Origin: Brachypterus glaber
Taxonomy: Eukaryota; Arthropoda; Insecta; Coleoptera; Kateretidae
Direction of reading: 5' to 3'
Assembly: GCA_958510825.1 (NCBI GenBank)
Contig: OY294046.1
Span: 73,355,808-73,419,807 of the forward strand
Length of the DNA stretch: 64,000 nt
Under the pieces are notes generated by a model. It was given only the letters and a program-made list of their open reading frames with translations, was not told where the DNA came from and did not search any database. Below, one piece after another: positions 32,758-46,520 of this stretch. A program made the position numbers and the translations under genes. Each line of letters starts with the position of its first letter. Within the stretch, counting starts at the first letter, position 1.

Positions 32758-34268
32758 CTGTAATGTTTGTTTATATTTTGGAGACAAAAAAAAATTCTAT
32801 AGTTTATTTAAATCAACTCCAATATGAGTAAGGATCAAGAATTTCTTAATTTAAATATTTTTTTGACACAAATAAACTGTTTTATCAGTGCAGTTAATGT
32901 AAAATATAATAAAAATATACAGACTTGACGTAGTTGGTTGTTGTTCTACTACAATTTAACTTTCCTCATTTCTTCATACACAATGCCTACCATTTTATGA
33001 ATTATTCATTTCATTAAAAGGTATTAATTACCAAGGAACATTGTATGTAAAATAATAATATTGTTGCTCGGCCAGTCTTATTCAAGTTTTTATAAAATGG
33101 CGGCACGTATATTACCTAAATCGACTTTTAAAATTGTTGGTAAAACTTTTAATTACTTGTTCTGAACTTAATTTTAATTAATTTTAATTAACACTTCGAT
33201 TTATTACCTCCAAAATGGTAAACTAATGGGTAAATACAAAATGATTTAAATACCTGAAGCCTCAATAGCTTTACTTTCAAGTATAATTATAAGGTCAATT
33301 TTTTATTTAAACAGATATAAATGAGCGCAAAGGTTTACAAAGAAGGGTATCGTTTTAAATAGGAGTTTTGGGCTAAATAAGAAAAATATCAACAACATCG
33401 CATTATTCTTGGGCTAAATGTGACCATCATACTGAAAAAAAGCAATATTTTTTGTTTATTTACAAAACCAACATAAATACGTTTAGATAGAATGTATAAT
33501 AAAAACACTGTTCAATATTAATTAAATATATTTATTTTTAAATAAATATATTTAATTAATATTATAAGTTAAAAGTCTATGTGTAACTTTTTCATAATCT
33601 AGTTTTAAATCATATCATGGAAATAAACTAATTTAACATGTTGAAAGCCAGATTAAATTACTTGTCTTTGGTAACACTGTCTCATGGAACTAGATGCTTT
33701 GGGTTATCGTTGAAGCTAATGGTTTGCTTAAATGTTATTATAGTATAAATACCTCAAAAATAACTCCATAATAGTACCGAAACTTAAGAAACTAGTCACA
33801 TAAGTCCAACCTCATTACACATTGAATTACAGTATATTAAATCCGTGAAAACTAATAAAATACAACCAAATATTTTAATATTATAGTCAAGAGCAGAGAA
33901 CACAACACAGACCCACTTTGGCCCCACTGTAGTAGTTAATGTGCAAAGTTATTTTTATTTTGACAATGCAATGTTGCCAAATCGTACATTGACATATGTC
34001 AAAATTCTTAATTAAAATAATTAATTAAAAAGTTCCGGGATGTAAAAAGGGCTGAAATTTTGGCTAAGTATTTATTTTTTATGTATCTATAAGCATGTAA
34101 AGTCTTATCGTTGCAGGCGATTTAGCCCAAAATGCTTTTATCTTAAAAAGCATCTAGCCATATGAACAAGAGTATTAACATAAGGTAAAATGAACATAGT
34201 GCCAAAAATGTCATAATTAAACAATTCAACTTTTGCTAAACTTTTGCTAAACCAACATGTTTTAAGAG
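32758..34268. other. Unassigned AT-rich sequence
   Basis: No gene recognised; contains the palindrome at 33514-33563. Confidence 0.4.
33514..33563. repeat. Perfect AT-only palindrome (23-bp arms, 4-nt loop)
   Basis: AATATTAATTAAATATATTT then ATT, loop TTTA, exact inverted arm. All A/T. Confidence 0.9.
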
Positions 34269-34913
34269 AAACTAGATGAAACGTTGCAAGCACCCTGTCA
34301 AAACATCGGCACTATTGTACACTAGAGCCATCTAGTTTGCAAATTTCAAACTAGGTGTTTTGTTTGATTTTAAATTTTGTATCTTTAAAACATTATATTC
34401 GAGCAAAAAATTGTATATAACATTTTTTATAGGGCTTAACAGGAGCTTTTATTTGAAATATAATTTTTTGAAATCGGGTTATAAATATGTGAGATATACT
34501 AAAAAAACCTTTTACTGCTTTAAACGCCAATATCTCGAAAACAATGCGTTTTAGGAAAACGTTGTTCATAACATTTTTTGACCAATTTAAAATTATCTTT
34601 TATATAAGTGCTAAATTAACCAAATACAATAATAATTGCCTTAATTATAAACAAAAAACGCTAAAAATAGGAGATTTACCCTATTTTTACCCCCTTACCA
34701 CCAATCGTTTACCCCCAAAATCTAATCAGCTCTTCGGAATACGATAAGAAACAATATTCAAAAAACCGCAAGTTGATATCATGTAGAAATGGAGTTAGAG
34801 AGTTTACACCCAGACAGACGCAAAAATTTTTTTTACTGATCTTGACTTTTCGGCGAAAATTTCAATACATCGGCACTCTTAATAGCACTAAGTGCCAATG
34901 TAATCATAATCAC
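34269..34913 (+). mobile_element. Dispersed repeat family A, copy 2
   Basis: Starts with AAACTAGATG and its nearby inverted copy CATCTAGTTT, then AACATCGGCACTATTG. Ends with ACATCGGCACT and AAGTGCCAATGT. The site ACACCCAGACAGACGCAAAA (34805-34824) corresponds to the expanded microsatellite of copy 3. The two short frames here are not genes. Confidence 0.7.
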
Positions 34914-34969
34914 GATTTTAAATTTAAAGAAGTTAGTGTAAATAGTTTTTTTTTTTTTCGAGTCATTGT

Positions 34970-35650
34970 AGTCGGAGAGTTGGTGACCATTTTTATTTCA
35001 TTATTTGCTCCCGGTCATATTTTATATACATTCAGATTAAGCTATTTTCAAATTTCTAGATTCCGAATCCGGTTCCTTTGGGTGCTAAAAGCTCCAAAAG
35101 TCTGGCAATGAGATACCAAAAAATCAATTTTTAACTTACCGAGTCATATACATTTCATTTAATACATTCAGATTAAGCTATTTTTGTAGTATACACAATA
35201 ATTCTGGGGCCAAGGGGTGAGAATAGTCTTTAAAAATTGCCTTTAAAATATGTGATACTTAATTTTTTAAATAAATGAGAATTTATGGAATGACATTTTG
35301 ATTAAATGAAAATTAAAGGGAGTTTTTAGTGTTGACATGTCGGATAAAGTTAAAAAAGTCTTTTTTTTAACTCTTAGCCTAGTGAATAATTGTGCAAAAC
35401 TGTAAAAATAAACTAATCTAAATGTAATAAATGTAATTTGTTTGACTCGGTAAGTATATATATATATATATAAGGTATTTTTCGGGGACCCCATTTCACC
35501 ACCTTTTCGAGGCTTCTAGCATCCAAAGGAACCCGATCCAGGACCTGGCGATTTGCAAATAGCTTAATTTGAATGTACTTTAAGACACATATAAAATACA
35601 GCTGGGAGCAAATAATGAAACAAAAATGGTCACCAGCTCTTAGACTATTG
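34970..35650. mobile_element. ~680-bp element with ~120-bp inverted arms
   Basis: TGGTGACCATTTTTATTTCA, TTATTTGCTCCC, ATTAAGCTATTT and GGTTCCTTTGGGTGCTA on the left are inverted in order at 35515-35640. A TA run lies at 35455-35472. The minus frame at 35267-35494 has no motif. Confidence 0.65.
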
Positions 35651-36850
35651 AAATGGTTCTAAAAATATTCGTAAATGGACTGCCGTCTATTTAGATTAAA
35701 TAAAGAAATAAGTTCTACAGAAAGAGATAAAAGTATAATTATTATTGTTTTAAAATAAAATTATGCATATTTTAGGTAAAAATAACATTTTAGATTATAT
35801 TTTAAATTACATTAAGGTAAGATATTTGTTTTTTTAAGTAAAAAAACTATTTTTTAAAAATTTTTACACAGCTATGTGTACAGTAGGTCTAAAGTTTCCT
35901 AGGGAGCTTATGACCTACTCCTTAATTTGACAGTCATTGATAATAAATACCCCGTTGTGTGTAAAGATTGTGTACTTTTTTTGTGTTTAATGAGCTGTTT
36001 TATGTATTCTTTAATAATTTTGCATATAATGCACATTTTTTGTTGCACTGTGATAAAATCCAAATATAATATTATTAGGGAATTTTCTTTTTAAGTTGGT
36101 ATTGAAGACCTAAATTTATGTCAATGGACTGCTGTCCATTGACATAAAGACTATACTGTAGATAATTTAGCAAATGTTAGAGATAAAAAGCTGTTTTAAA
36201 CATGATTGATAGCAGATGATTTAGTAGAAAAAATTACAAATATATTGTCGCGCAATGGGATAAGCCTGGACATGTTTATCGTTTAAGAAGCCCACTAATT
36301 ATAATATTTGTCGGTGGATATCTTCGCCTTACATCTGGCCGCTGTCAAAACAAACAATTACTAACCCGGCCACTTTCCAACACCCTCAATCCGCGTTATT
36401 AAGTGTATGTCAACAATTAAAGATAGCGTTTATGTATTATATATTTTTGTATGGATAACATATTCAACAGCTGTTAAAATTGAAATTATTATAATTCGTA
36501 TTTGAAAAATGTAAACCACTGTGACTACGCTTTTGAGAAGATAGTCATCTGAGTTATGGTTCGTGGTGTGATGCACTCCCACGTACCCCGTAGGGTTCTT
36601 CCGGTTGCCGCCATCTTGCCAGTAATTCATGCACGTTACTAATTACTGTGTGTTAAAAACGAGTATTATAACATGTTATATTAACATTTGTTATGGTTAT
36701 GGATACGTGATTACTTGTACGTTTAAAATTGTAATCTGGCGTAATATGCTTATTTAGGACATAAGAGATCAAAATCACTTAATGTAAATTTAAAATATGC
36801 TTGCAATAAAACCCAGAAAGTATAGCAATACGCTTGTAGCATTACGGACT
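35651..36850. other. Unassigned sequence with two related hairpins
   Basis: Hairpins at 35671-35692 (TAAATGGACTGCCGTCTATTTA split around TGCC) and 36115-36148 share AATGGACTGC. 36240-36720 is less AT-biased and unmatched in the window; no gene could be supported. Confidence 0.45.
36115..36148. repeat. Perfect hairpin, 15-bp arms
   Basis: TTTATGTCAATGGAC, loop TGCT, exact inverted arm. Confidence 0.85.
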
Positions 36851-37271
36851 AAAGTTTATTTTTTTAAGGTATAGTTATTTTAAACCTTGCCGCTTGTAAA
36901 CAATCTCGAAATTACCATAGCAACGTAAGATATACGTCGTAAGCGAAATGACTCTGCCCAATTTACACAACTGTAAAACGTTGACGTACGATTAACGAGA
37001 ACAAAACAATGGTTTATTCCTCTAAATTATTGGAATAAAAGCGATTTTATAAGCAAATTATGTTTCTACAGGAGTACAAAAGTGCTTTTAGCAACAGCTT
37101 TATCAATTCTCTTTTTTTACATCAAAACATCATAAAAACAAAGTAAGTAAACAAAAATTATAAATTTTGGTTACGGTGACATTCAAAACAAGCCACATGC
37201 TTCAGTGTAAATCGGACTTTGGGGAGTATTTAGCGGCAAATTTAAAATAATTATACTTTGAAAAATAAACT
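36851..37271. mobile_element. MITE family F, second copy
   Basis: Left TIR AAAGTTTATTTTTTTAAGG preceded by ACT (36848-36850). Interior collinear with 19924-20351. The right TIR is degraded (ATTATACTTTGAAAAATAAAC). Confidence 0.8.
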
Positions 37272-37824
37272 AGAAAAGTACGGTTGGTATTTCTGGTGCA
37301 TTCCTTAATGGTGTTATAATATGACACCTAGGCGTCATAGAAGCATAGAAAAGTTTCGTAGCTCAGAACAGTTTATGTTTAAAACAGATTAATTTTGGAT
37401 TTGTGCCTCATTAACATTTTAGAAATGTAACTGGGAATAAAGCGCGTTCCAGAAATATGATCAAAAGTAAGTCTTTATGTATTTTTTTTCAAAAGTTTTG
37501 TGAGATCATTCTGTATTGGGCTCGGTTTAAAAGTGTTGTTAAAGAAACTGATCGTAACGCTTAAAACGCATGTTATGAAACTAGTACTTTAATATACTAT
37601 TTGAATTTTCGTTGGAAAAAAACGTTATAAACTTCAGCTTCATATTTAAAATCCCATTTGTGCCTAAAAACAGCTAAAACTGTTATTGCGCCAAAATATT
37701 TTCTTATTACTTTGTTAATTTTTTGTATGTTTTCTCTTTACTATTATTGCCAGTACTCAATATTTGGGACATGGGTTCCTGATATTGTCAGTATGCAATC
37801 TTTCTTAAAAAGCAATAATATTTT
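37272..37824. other. Unassigned sequence with a family-B tail fragment
   Basis: 37562-37600 matches the tail found after family B copies (CATGTTATGAAACTAGTACT, TTTAATATACTATT) without the core. No gene recognised. Confidence 0.5.
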
Positions 37825-38636
37825 TTTTTCACCACCAGCCTAAAACCACATCTTAAATTACTGTTCTTTTCATTGGTAGAAATATGATTTCTCTACCTAT
37901 GACGTCAGAAGTTCTAAAAATAATGAAATTACACCATGGTTAATAATTAATTTTTATTCAGCTATTTTGGCATCTGACGTTTCACTTAATTATTAAATAA
38001 CATTGCTATTTACAAGTGTCTTTAGGCACCAAATTTATTTATTGCATGATAAATTAAAAAATATTAACTAAATTAGTACCTATAAAACATGTTTTACAAA
38101 AAACACTTCGAAAAGTGAAAATCATTGGTCCATCATATTCAACCATAGATTATACAACCCATATATTACCGTAAAGATCATAGATTACTAGAGGTACAAC
38201 CCCCATATATTGATTTTTGAGGCAATAGATTCTCCCTCACAGTTTTCGCCTGTCCCCTTATTTCTGGGGGAGTACCAGAATCATCACTTTGTATTTCACT
38301 TTCCATTTTTATATATTTTATTACACTTAACACGGAAACACTTTCTAACTTAATAATTTTAGCAGAGCACCAGAAAATTTCTGCCAGAAATGTCAAGTTA
38401 TTCATTTGTTTTTTTAATGGCTGCGAACGGCCAGCGTGATATTTTAAATTTATAAGCCTTTTCATTCAATTTTAGTAAAATAAATAAATAAATAAATAGC
38501 TAATTAATTGTACTGGTAGTGAAAAAAAAAACATATTTTTCACGTGAGTGTAGATTTAACATTTTAGACCGCGTCTTGCGGAATTTGACGCAGGTCAAAA
38601 ATGTTAAACTTCTCTCACTTGGTAAAAAATATACTA
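37825..38636 (-). mobile_element. Crypton-like (?) non-autonomous repeat, copy B
   Basis: Collinear with 4562-5362 (see there), with small indels. The inverted pair near CACGTGAGTG/CTCTCACTTGG is kept but the GC-rich middle is shorter than in copy A. Confidence 0.5.
38178..38306 (-). pseudogene. Conserved 42-residue frame of the repeat, copy B
   Basis: MESEIQSDDSG start, RGQAKTVRENLLPQKS, ending SSNL; same length as the frame at 4904-5032. In this copy the frame is open further upstream to 38465, but that part does not look conserved. A possible remnant of an insect Crypton-like tyrosine recombinase N-terminus (inference). Confidence 0.4.
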
Positions 38637-38774
38637 TTTTGAAGCTCCTGCAGTTTGTTTATTTTTTACCCATTAGAATAAAGATGTTTATTATTAATGT
38701 AGTAAAGTTTAAAATTGATAATAATTGGCCCACCCACCTTATTATATGCAGATTTCTGAATAATTTTTCGATTG

Positions 38775-38920
38775 GCCGGCAAATGCTGTATCTTCTTGCA
38801 AACTTTATATTTTAAAAGTGTTATTTACAAAATACGTTTTTCTTGGTGCCGGCAAATGCTGTATCTTCTTGCAAACTTTATATTTTAAAAGTGTTATTTA
38901 CAAAATACGTTTTTCTTGGT
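38775..38920. repeat. Exact tandem duplication of 73 bp
   Basis: GCCGGCAAATGCTGTATCTT to TTTTTCTTGGT occurs twice in a row (38775-38847, 38848-38920) with no difference seen. Recent duplication or assembly artefact. Confidence 0.9.
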
Positions 38921-40277
38921 GTATCCTTCGCATTAGTTTTAGTTTTATCTGGGAAATATTTGCTTTTGTAGTTGGTTGATTAGCGGCGATGTCTTGTGGA
39001 AATGGATTTATGCTGTAAGAAACTTTTATATGTTATTTTCATTAATTAGTTAGCGAATTAGCACGATATAATCAGAAATAGATCTGACCTTTAAATTCTG
39101 CGCTATCGATCGATTGCAGGTAAACATTGCGAAGCTTCTTAATAAAACTTCGATTAAAAGCTTCAGCGGTTGAATTAATTTTATACTACTGCAATATGGA
39201 TTTTATATAACTTTTGCTGTTTAAAAAAATCGTCCAGTTTCCTTCATTCGTACACTGAAAAAACTAAAATAGTTGCCCCAACCTTAAACCTATCAGCTAT
39301 TTATCCAGAAAGTTAGTTAAAATAGAAATCTGGTTAATACATCTATCAATTACCTCAATCTAAGGCAAGCAGCCCAGGCGGGGGCTCCGTAGAGCAGAGG
39401 ACTTTTTGTAGAGCTTAAAATTTCTAGAGAAGGTCGATGGCTACACTGGGAATTTGTTATCGTAGTAAATACTAAACGTTTTTGCCTATTTGGAGCCCCA
39501 GGCAACATGTGTTATTATTTACAATTTGTTACAGTAAAACATTACAGAACAACGTTATCTTTTATGTAATGTAACAACTTTTAATTAATAATAAATGTTG
39601 CGTGATGATCCCACTTAAGGTTTTTGGATAGAGTAATCCCTAAATATTTAACATGATTTTCCTAGTTAATTACTTGCTCATTTATCTGAATGGTTTGACA
39701 TATTTAAGATTTGGCTAGTCATTTCATAACCCAATGATTTCTAAACGTACAATTTTTTGAATTTAAATATTTATAATATTAAGCAGTATTAAATTTAGCC
39801 ACAAATCAAAAGCAAACATATTTCCTGAATATTTTACCTTGGGGTTATATATAAAAAGATTTCTTGTATTTTCATTTTAGCTTTTATAAAGTCGTATTTT
39901 CGGGTTTCCTTTGAAAGATTTTCCCACTTTATTTATTTATGAATATCATGCAGCATATCGGCCAATATTACTCCACCCTGCCAGCGCAGAAAATTGAATA
40001 TTTAAGTGATGTCTTAAAATCCTTCTCGCCTCAGAGATCTTATATTTGTGTGTATGTTGGGGTGAGTAAAAGGACGATTGAATTTTTGGTATGAGACGTC
40101 CCTTGGGATGTCTAACCTACTTATCAGCTGGCGTTCCCTTAAAACTGAAAATACACTCGCTTAAAAATATGAAGAACGCCACATTCAAAAGCGTCTAAGT
40201 ACAAACATTATTATTTTACATGAGGAACAAAAATAATAAACTAATTTTATTATTAACCATATCAATAATTTTAATTA
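38921..40277. other. Unassigned sequence
   Basis: No gene, RNA or paired repeat recognised. Confidence 0.4.
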
Positions 40278-41455
<1,178 letters not shown>

Positions 41456-42102
41456 ATGCATAACAACAATAGTTCTAATGACACAGGCCCACAAAAAAAA
41501 GTAAATTACTCTCAACCAGACCTTCCAAAAAACTGCTCGAGGTTTTGAAAGTGCTCTAGCACTATTAAATTTTGGAAGTTGTACCCAAAATCAGAAATTC
41601 GAGAACTATAACATATCCAAAGTTCAACTAAATCGGATTTAAATGACTTTTCAAAAAGATCGGAGCACTGCAGTTTGCGAGATTTTCAAAGGGCTCTCTA
41701 GAATCTCAGCGTTAACTAAAATCTAGTTGAGAGTCAAGCTAACCTAAAATTTTAAATTTTATCGTAGCCTTGGGTACAACCAATAATTTTTTTGTGATAG
41801 TACCGTTTATTTAACAGACCTCTAACTTATTTAATTAAAGTAATTTGTTTTACTAACAATAGTATATTACGCACCTAGTATGCGAACTAAGTCTTTAGTG
41901 TACGAGACTAAAGTTTTTTTGCTAAGACGGAGTCGAGGAAAAAAATCAGTCGAGAACTCTTAAGACTGTTCGCATGCGTGGTGCATATAATATTTTTTCT
42001 ACTATTAAATATCAAATATCAGTAAAAATATAGTTTAAAAATTACTTTGACATAGCTGTCAGTTTGACAAATAACTTAAAAAAAAGTAGTTATCTTAAGA
42101 AT
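41456..42102. other. Unassigned sequence
   Basis: Nothing recognised except short words such as TAGTATATTACGCACCTAG that recall the ends of families B and G. Confidence 0.35.
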
Positions 42103-42493
42103 AGTATATTAAAGTACTAGTTTCATAACATACGTTTTTAGCGCACGAGTACAAGTTTAGAAAACAAGCCGCTTTTGGATTGGCATTACAGTTTACACCA
42201 TGTTTAAAATTCTAAGAACAAATGATATTTTGATATATTTTATAGTTATCTCTTTTCTTTTTTACTGCAATTAACCAAGCCACAATTTTAACATGGTAAA
42301 AATAACCTAAACACAAAATTTTGTAGAAAATTCAACTTTAAAGCGACATTGACATTTGCACGGAAAACGTCAAGCGATAGGCCAGGTCTGTTGCCAACGC
42401 AAAAGAACAAAAAGTATACACCTCTTATGGGCCTATAAGAAACACGCAAAATGTGTGTGATTATGAGCTTATAAGAGTCGCAAAATAGAAAAA
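42103..42493 (-). mobile_element. MITE-like repeat family B, copy 5
   Basis: Reverse orientation: tail AGTATATTAAAGTACTAG first, then AACAAATGATATTTTGATAT, GCACGGAAAACGTCAAGC, and the outer end GCAAAATAGAAAAAT at 42479-42493. The right-TIR segment is deleted between tail and core. The minus frame at 42288-42500 is a by-product. Confidence 0.75.
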
Positions 42494-42784
42494 TGTTCAT
42501 TAATGATCATCGTCAATAAACAATGCTTAACAACTGTCAATAATAAATGAGTTCTCTGATTTTATTGGTTGCCAAGGTAAACAGGTCTTGACAACGGTAG
42601 ATAACATGTAAGCTAGCACTTAATTAGGTAGTAGAAACAAGAGGTTTGGGAGTAACAAGTCCCAAAGATGGTATTTTACACAAAGAACTAAATATGATTA
42701 ATTTATTGGACAAACATTTTAAGTATTATAAATATTTATACTTCTTTTGGGGAGCAGTTTTGTTTCCATTTTCAGTAACGCAGA

Positions 42785-42984
42785 NNNNNNNNNNNNNNNN
42801 NNNNNNNNNNNNNNNNNNNNNNNNNNNNNNNNNNNNNNNNNNNNNNNNNNNNNNNNNNNNNNNNNNNNNNNNNNNNNNNNNNNNNNNNNNNNNNNNNNNN
42901 NNNNNNNNNNNNNNNNNNNNNNNNNNNNNNNNNNNNNNNNNNNNNNNNNNNNNNNNNNNNNNNNNNNNNNNNNNNNNNNNNNNN
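42785..42984. other. Assembly gap (200 N)
   Basis: Exactly 200 N; open frames running through it are meaningless. Confidence 0.98.
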
Positions 42985-43225
42985 TCTCTACAAAAACATA
43001 TATGGTCATTTTTATCATAGGACTATTAGTTTCCGAGATATAGGCATTTTAATAAATTTAAATATATTTTTACATTTTTGATTTATTGATGTTTGAAGTC
43101 CAAAAATACAGAAAAAAAAAGAATTCGTGAAAAACGTAAACAAGATGTCTGGCCAAATTCAATTTGATATTTTATAAAGGTCTTCATTTTTCCACCCGTC
43201 TAGAAAAGGTACCCGTTTCATATGT
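42985..43225. repeat. Dispersed repeat family E, copy 2 (inverted)
   Basis: CATAGGACTATTAGTTTCCG and TTCCACCCGTCTAGAAAAGG are reverse complements (few mismatches) of 8600-8960; the spacer is shorter here. The gap abuts it, so the copy may be incomplete. Confidence 0.65.
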
Positions 43226-43704
43226 TTTATTTTATTTTTTAGATGACTACCTACCAATTTTGAACATAAGGTTACAACCAAGTATTGTTTTGTGTTTGCC
43301 GCTTTGTTTTTTCTTTTACTTTAAATGAGAAACAATACTTTTAATTTAATTTATACAATTTTGACGTAATTTCGTATTTTAGTAACGTTTTATATTTTTT
43401 AGCAGCTGATATTTATGGAAAATTATTTTATTTTTAAATTTAACCTTGTTTAAAATTCAAGTCATGTTTCAGGACATACATAGGTATTGTGAACAAATGG
43501 TACCATAAGATATGTTAATAATAGAAGAATATAAGGCTTTTTAATTTAAATTTTGTAAAAAAACGGATAAGAAACTTGCCACTATCTTTTTTAAGGAAGT
43601 AAAAAATTATGAATTACGTACTGTACAGGGCTCTGTTTTTTTTTATCTATCTATCTTGGGCCTCCGGATCGTTAGGAAAGCAATAAATATACATTATATA
43701 ATAA
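43226..43704. other. Unassigned AT-rich sequence
   Basis: Nothing recognised. Confidence 0.4.
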
Positions 43705-43985
43705 TGGGAGGCATAGCGTAGTGGCTAGCGCGTATGCATAGCAAGTCTACTATCGTGAGTTCGATTCTCACTGGCGCCGATTTTCCTTTTTCAGTTAATT
43801 AATAATTGAAATTTGGCGAAGGCGATAAGTGAAACGGACACTCCCTAGAAACTGGTTCGAAAGTCAGTATAAGCCGGTGGTTCCCTCTACTACTAGCCCA
43901 CACAAGTCCTGGACTTAGGGGATGCTTAATTAAGTAGAATAGTACGAGGTTAAACAAACATGTAAATGTAAATGTAAATGTAAAT
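43705..43985 (+). mobile_element. tRNA-derived SINE, copy 2 (complete)
   Basis: Pol III head: A box TAGCGTAGTGG (43714-43724), B box AGTTCGATTCT (43758-43768), spaced as in a tRNA. The body from 43780 shares TCAGTTAATTAATAATTGAA, GAAATTTGGCGAAGGC and CCCTCTACTACTAGCCCACA with copy 1. The 3' tail is four ATGTAA repeats (43959-43985), probably shared with a partner LINE. Too few copies are in the window to fix a consensus. Confidence 0.85.
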
Positions 43986-45315
43986 ATTTTTCTTTAAGCT
44001 TACTAAAATGTTTATATTTTATATCACACTAGTTAGAAGTGATCTATTTTTTAACAGTAAAAAAATGAGTTCATTGTTGTACGCCGTAAAAAAAAGTTAG
44101 TTAGCAAAACCACCACTCATTGACTTTGATGACAGCCATACTTCAAACTTGTTTGTTTATTATGTAAACAAGTGGTTGACTCGAGATTCTGTGCAAAAAC
44201 CTTGTGTGAAACTGATTAAAAATGATTGAAGAAGAATATATGGTTTATACACCTACAAATCTCTCCGAAATTGCAAATGCTACATTAGACAAGTTACCAT
44301 CGAAATCGTGAAAAGTGAACGATTTAACCTACGAAAAGAATTTAAAATGAGCTAAGGAAGGTTTAAGTTTATTTCGAAAGGGTTTAATTGGCCTATTTTA
44401 ATAAAAAAAACATACTTTATTACTGAATAAATTAAATTCAAAAAAATATATATAGGATGCTTGAAGAAAAAATAGTATGTTTTTTTTTACTCATCTGTAG
44501 TTTCCGGACTCCGCTTCGAGTCGTCCGTAAATTCTACAGACTAGTAAAAAAAAGCTTCACTTTTCCTCTAAGTAAAACAATATACTATTGTTTCGGCTGA
44601 AGGACTTAGGTCGATGGCCATTTTTGACGTAAAGGTGTACATTAAAAAAACACCCTGTATGGTTTTATAAGTTTTAAAACATTTATAAAATGCATAGTTA
44701 TAAATTGTCCCGTGTCACAGATATTTTATAAGAAATATTTCGTTATGACTGGATCTAAATCTGTTCTTGAGTGTATTCAGCATACGCATGTGGTAGTTTA
44801 TTTTTGCTAATTAAGTAATGATTCATTGTCGCCAATAGTGTCTAGATAATTGCGGTAACTCGATGCAAAGATATAATTATAATTGGAATCAAGTAGTGCC
44901 AAACTGAAATTAGTTGGCAAATCTGTTTCTAATAGACATTTATGTGCTTGCTGACATTAACATTATCCCTGAATGACATATAAATAAAACAACTGACAAA
45001 AAGACGATCTACAAATTCCCGTCGGGATGGTTCTATGTCTGCAGACATCAGTAATTTCTATGTGAATATTTCAGTCTTTTTATACTAAAAAGTCACACTT
45101 TTGCGGCGATGAAACGTGTTTATTCATATAAATGTTGGGCCATTATTTCTAAAGACACTCCGCCAGTTGTTCTTGCTTAATTTTATAAATATAGCTAACA
45201 AAGATTTAAATGTTCTGTTTTGAGGACCGTACGGAAAATATATCACTTTTTGACGTTGCTGTTAATTACACCATGCCGTTTTATCATACAAGATGGACGC
45301 CTTATTCACTTTATT
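43986..45315. other. Unassigned sequence
   Basis: 44645-44660 (AAAAAAACACCCTGTATGG) looks like a TA-element end without a partner. 44800-45280 is less AT-biased and unmatched in the window; no gene could be supported. Confidence 0.4.
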
Positions 45316-45788
45316 TAGGGGAGAAAGGGGTAATAAGAAACACTCGGGGTTTTAAGAAACAGAGCATGTTAGAATTAGGACAACGTTAAGGCAGAAGCTT
45401 CAATTTTTTTTTGTATTATGTATTGATCGGATGTATCAAGTTTCTTGTATAAAATTCAATTAATACTAATACGTTTAGTTGTAAAAAAATAATAAACTTT
45501 TTTAAAAATTTTGTTTCTTATTACCCCTTATGGGGTATTAAGAAACAAAAATATTATACCCTATAAAAAAGGCTTAAACAAATAAACTGAATACACAAGA
45601 GACACCTCTAAAGCACGTCTAAGTTTACTTTAAATTTGAACAAAAATTAATAAAGATTAAAAAACTTATCAATAAACAAAATTTAATTTTGAAAAGGTGA
45701 ACTGTTAAACTAAAAAACGCATTTAAATTTTTTTATAAAAAACTAAAAAATGATGAAAAGCAGTAATAATAACTGGTAATTTTAACTT

Positions 45789-46226
45789 TTACAAACAATT
45801 AAACCTATTGTTGATGTTTAATTTATCGCTTCTGCGTAATTTGAATGGCCCATTTCCCAACAATTGAATGGGTCCATAAAAAAAATGTCTTCTTTGAACA
45901 AATTCTATATTTTCATTTGGAGGCCAGCTAAATTCATCCATTTCTGATTTTAAAATCTTAATTTTATATAATTCATTCAAATCCTCTTGAATAAAGGCCA
46001 AATACCAGTTTAGATTTAAATTTACTGCATAAAAGTTTTTTTCTAGTAGCGCCAGTTCTGGTGACTCCTCTTCTTCGATATCAGAGATATTTAAGTCTTC
46101 GTCAGCGTCTTCAAGTTCCAAGGTTAAACTTTTCGACGATGAGTCACTCTCTATTACTACTGGATTTTTTCTTTGTCCTTTTAGTTTCTGATGAATATCG
46201 AGAAATTTTATTTTTAACTTTATCAT
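45789..46226 (-). pseudogene. Acidic/C-terminal fragment of a probable pogo-like transposase
   Basis: Contains VIESDSSSKSL, then an acidic stretch (ELEDADEDLNISDIEEEES), then a compact domain with WYLAFIQED, WPPNENIEFV and GPIQLLGNGPFKLRR. Acidic linkers followed by a small WP-containing domain are found in insect pogo/Tigger-type transposases as I recall them. The DDE core is absent. The listed ATG is probably wrong: upstream on the same strand another frame reads a lysine-rich KKNDKVKNKISRYSSETK and joins this one only through a frameshift at an A run near 46165-46175. Non-functional remnant; identity moderate. Confidence 0.45.
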
Positions 46227-46520
46227 TTTTCTTTACACTGCTTTTATCATCAACTTTTTGTTTCTTATTGTTCCTTAAATAAATAGTTTTAAAAAGTGTT
46301 TCTTATTACCCCAACAAAATACAATACCTGGGGTAATAAGAGAAAACAACTCTGCAAACACCAGAATCACTTTTAATAAATTATTATAATGACATTTACA
46401 ACCTTTAAATGTCAGTCAAATATATCAATGTTGCAAAGCCTGCTAAAACTTTTAACAAAATTTTTATTCATAGTCAAAGATAAAATGGTCCCACTTTAAA
46501 CATTAAAGTTCATGAATACA

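Noticed and set aside
42646..43043. Frames crossing the second N gap
   Set aside because: Unknown bases; right flank is repeat family E.
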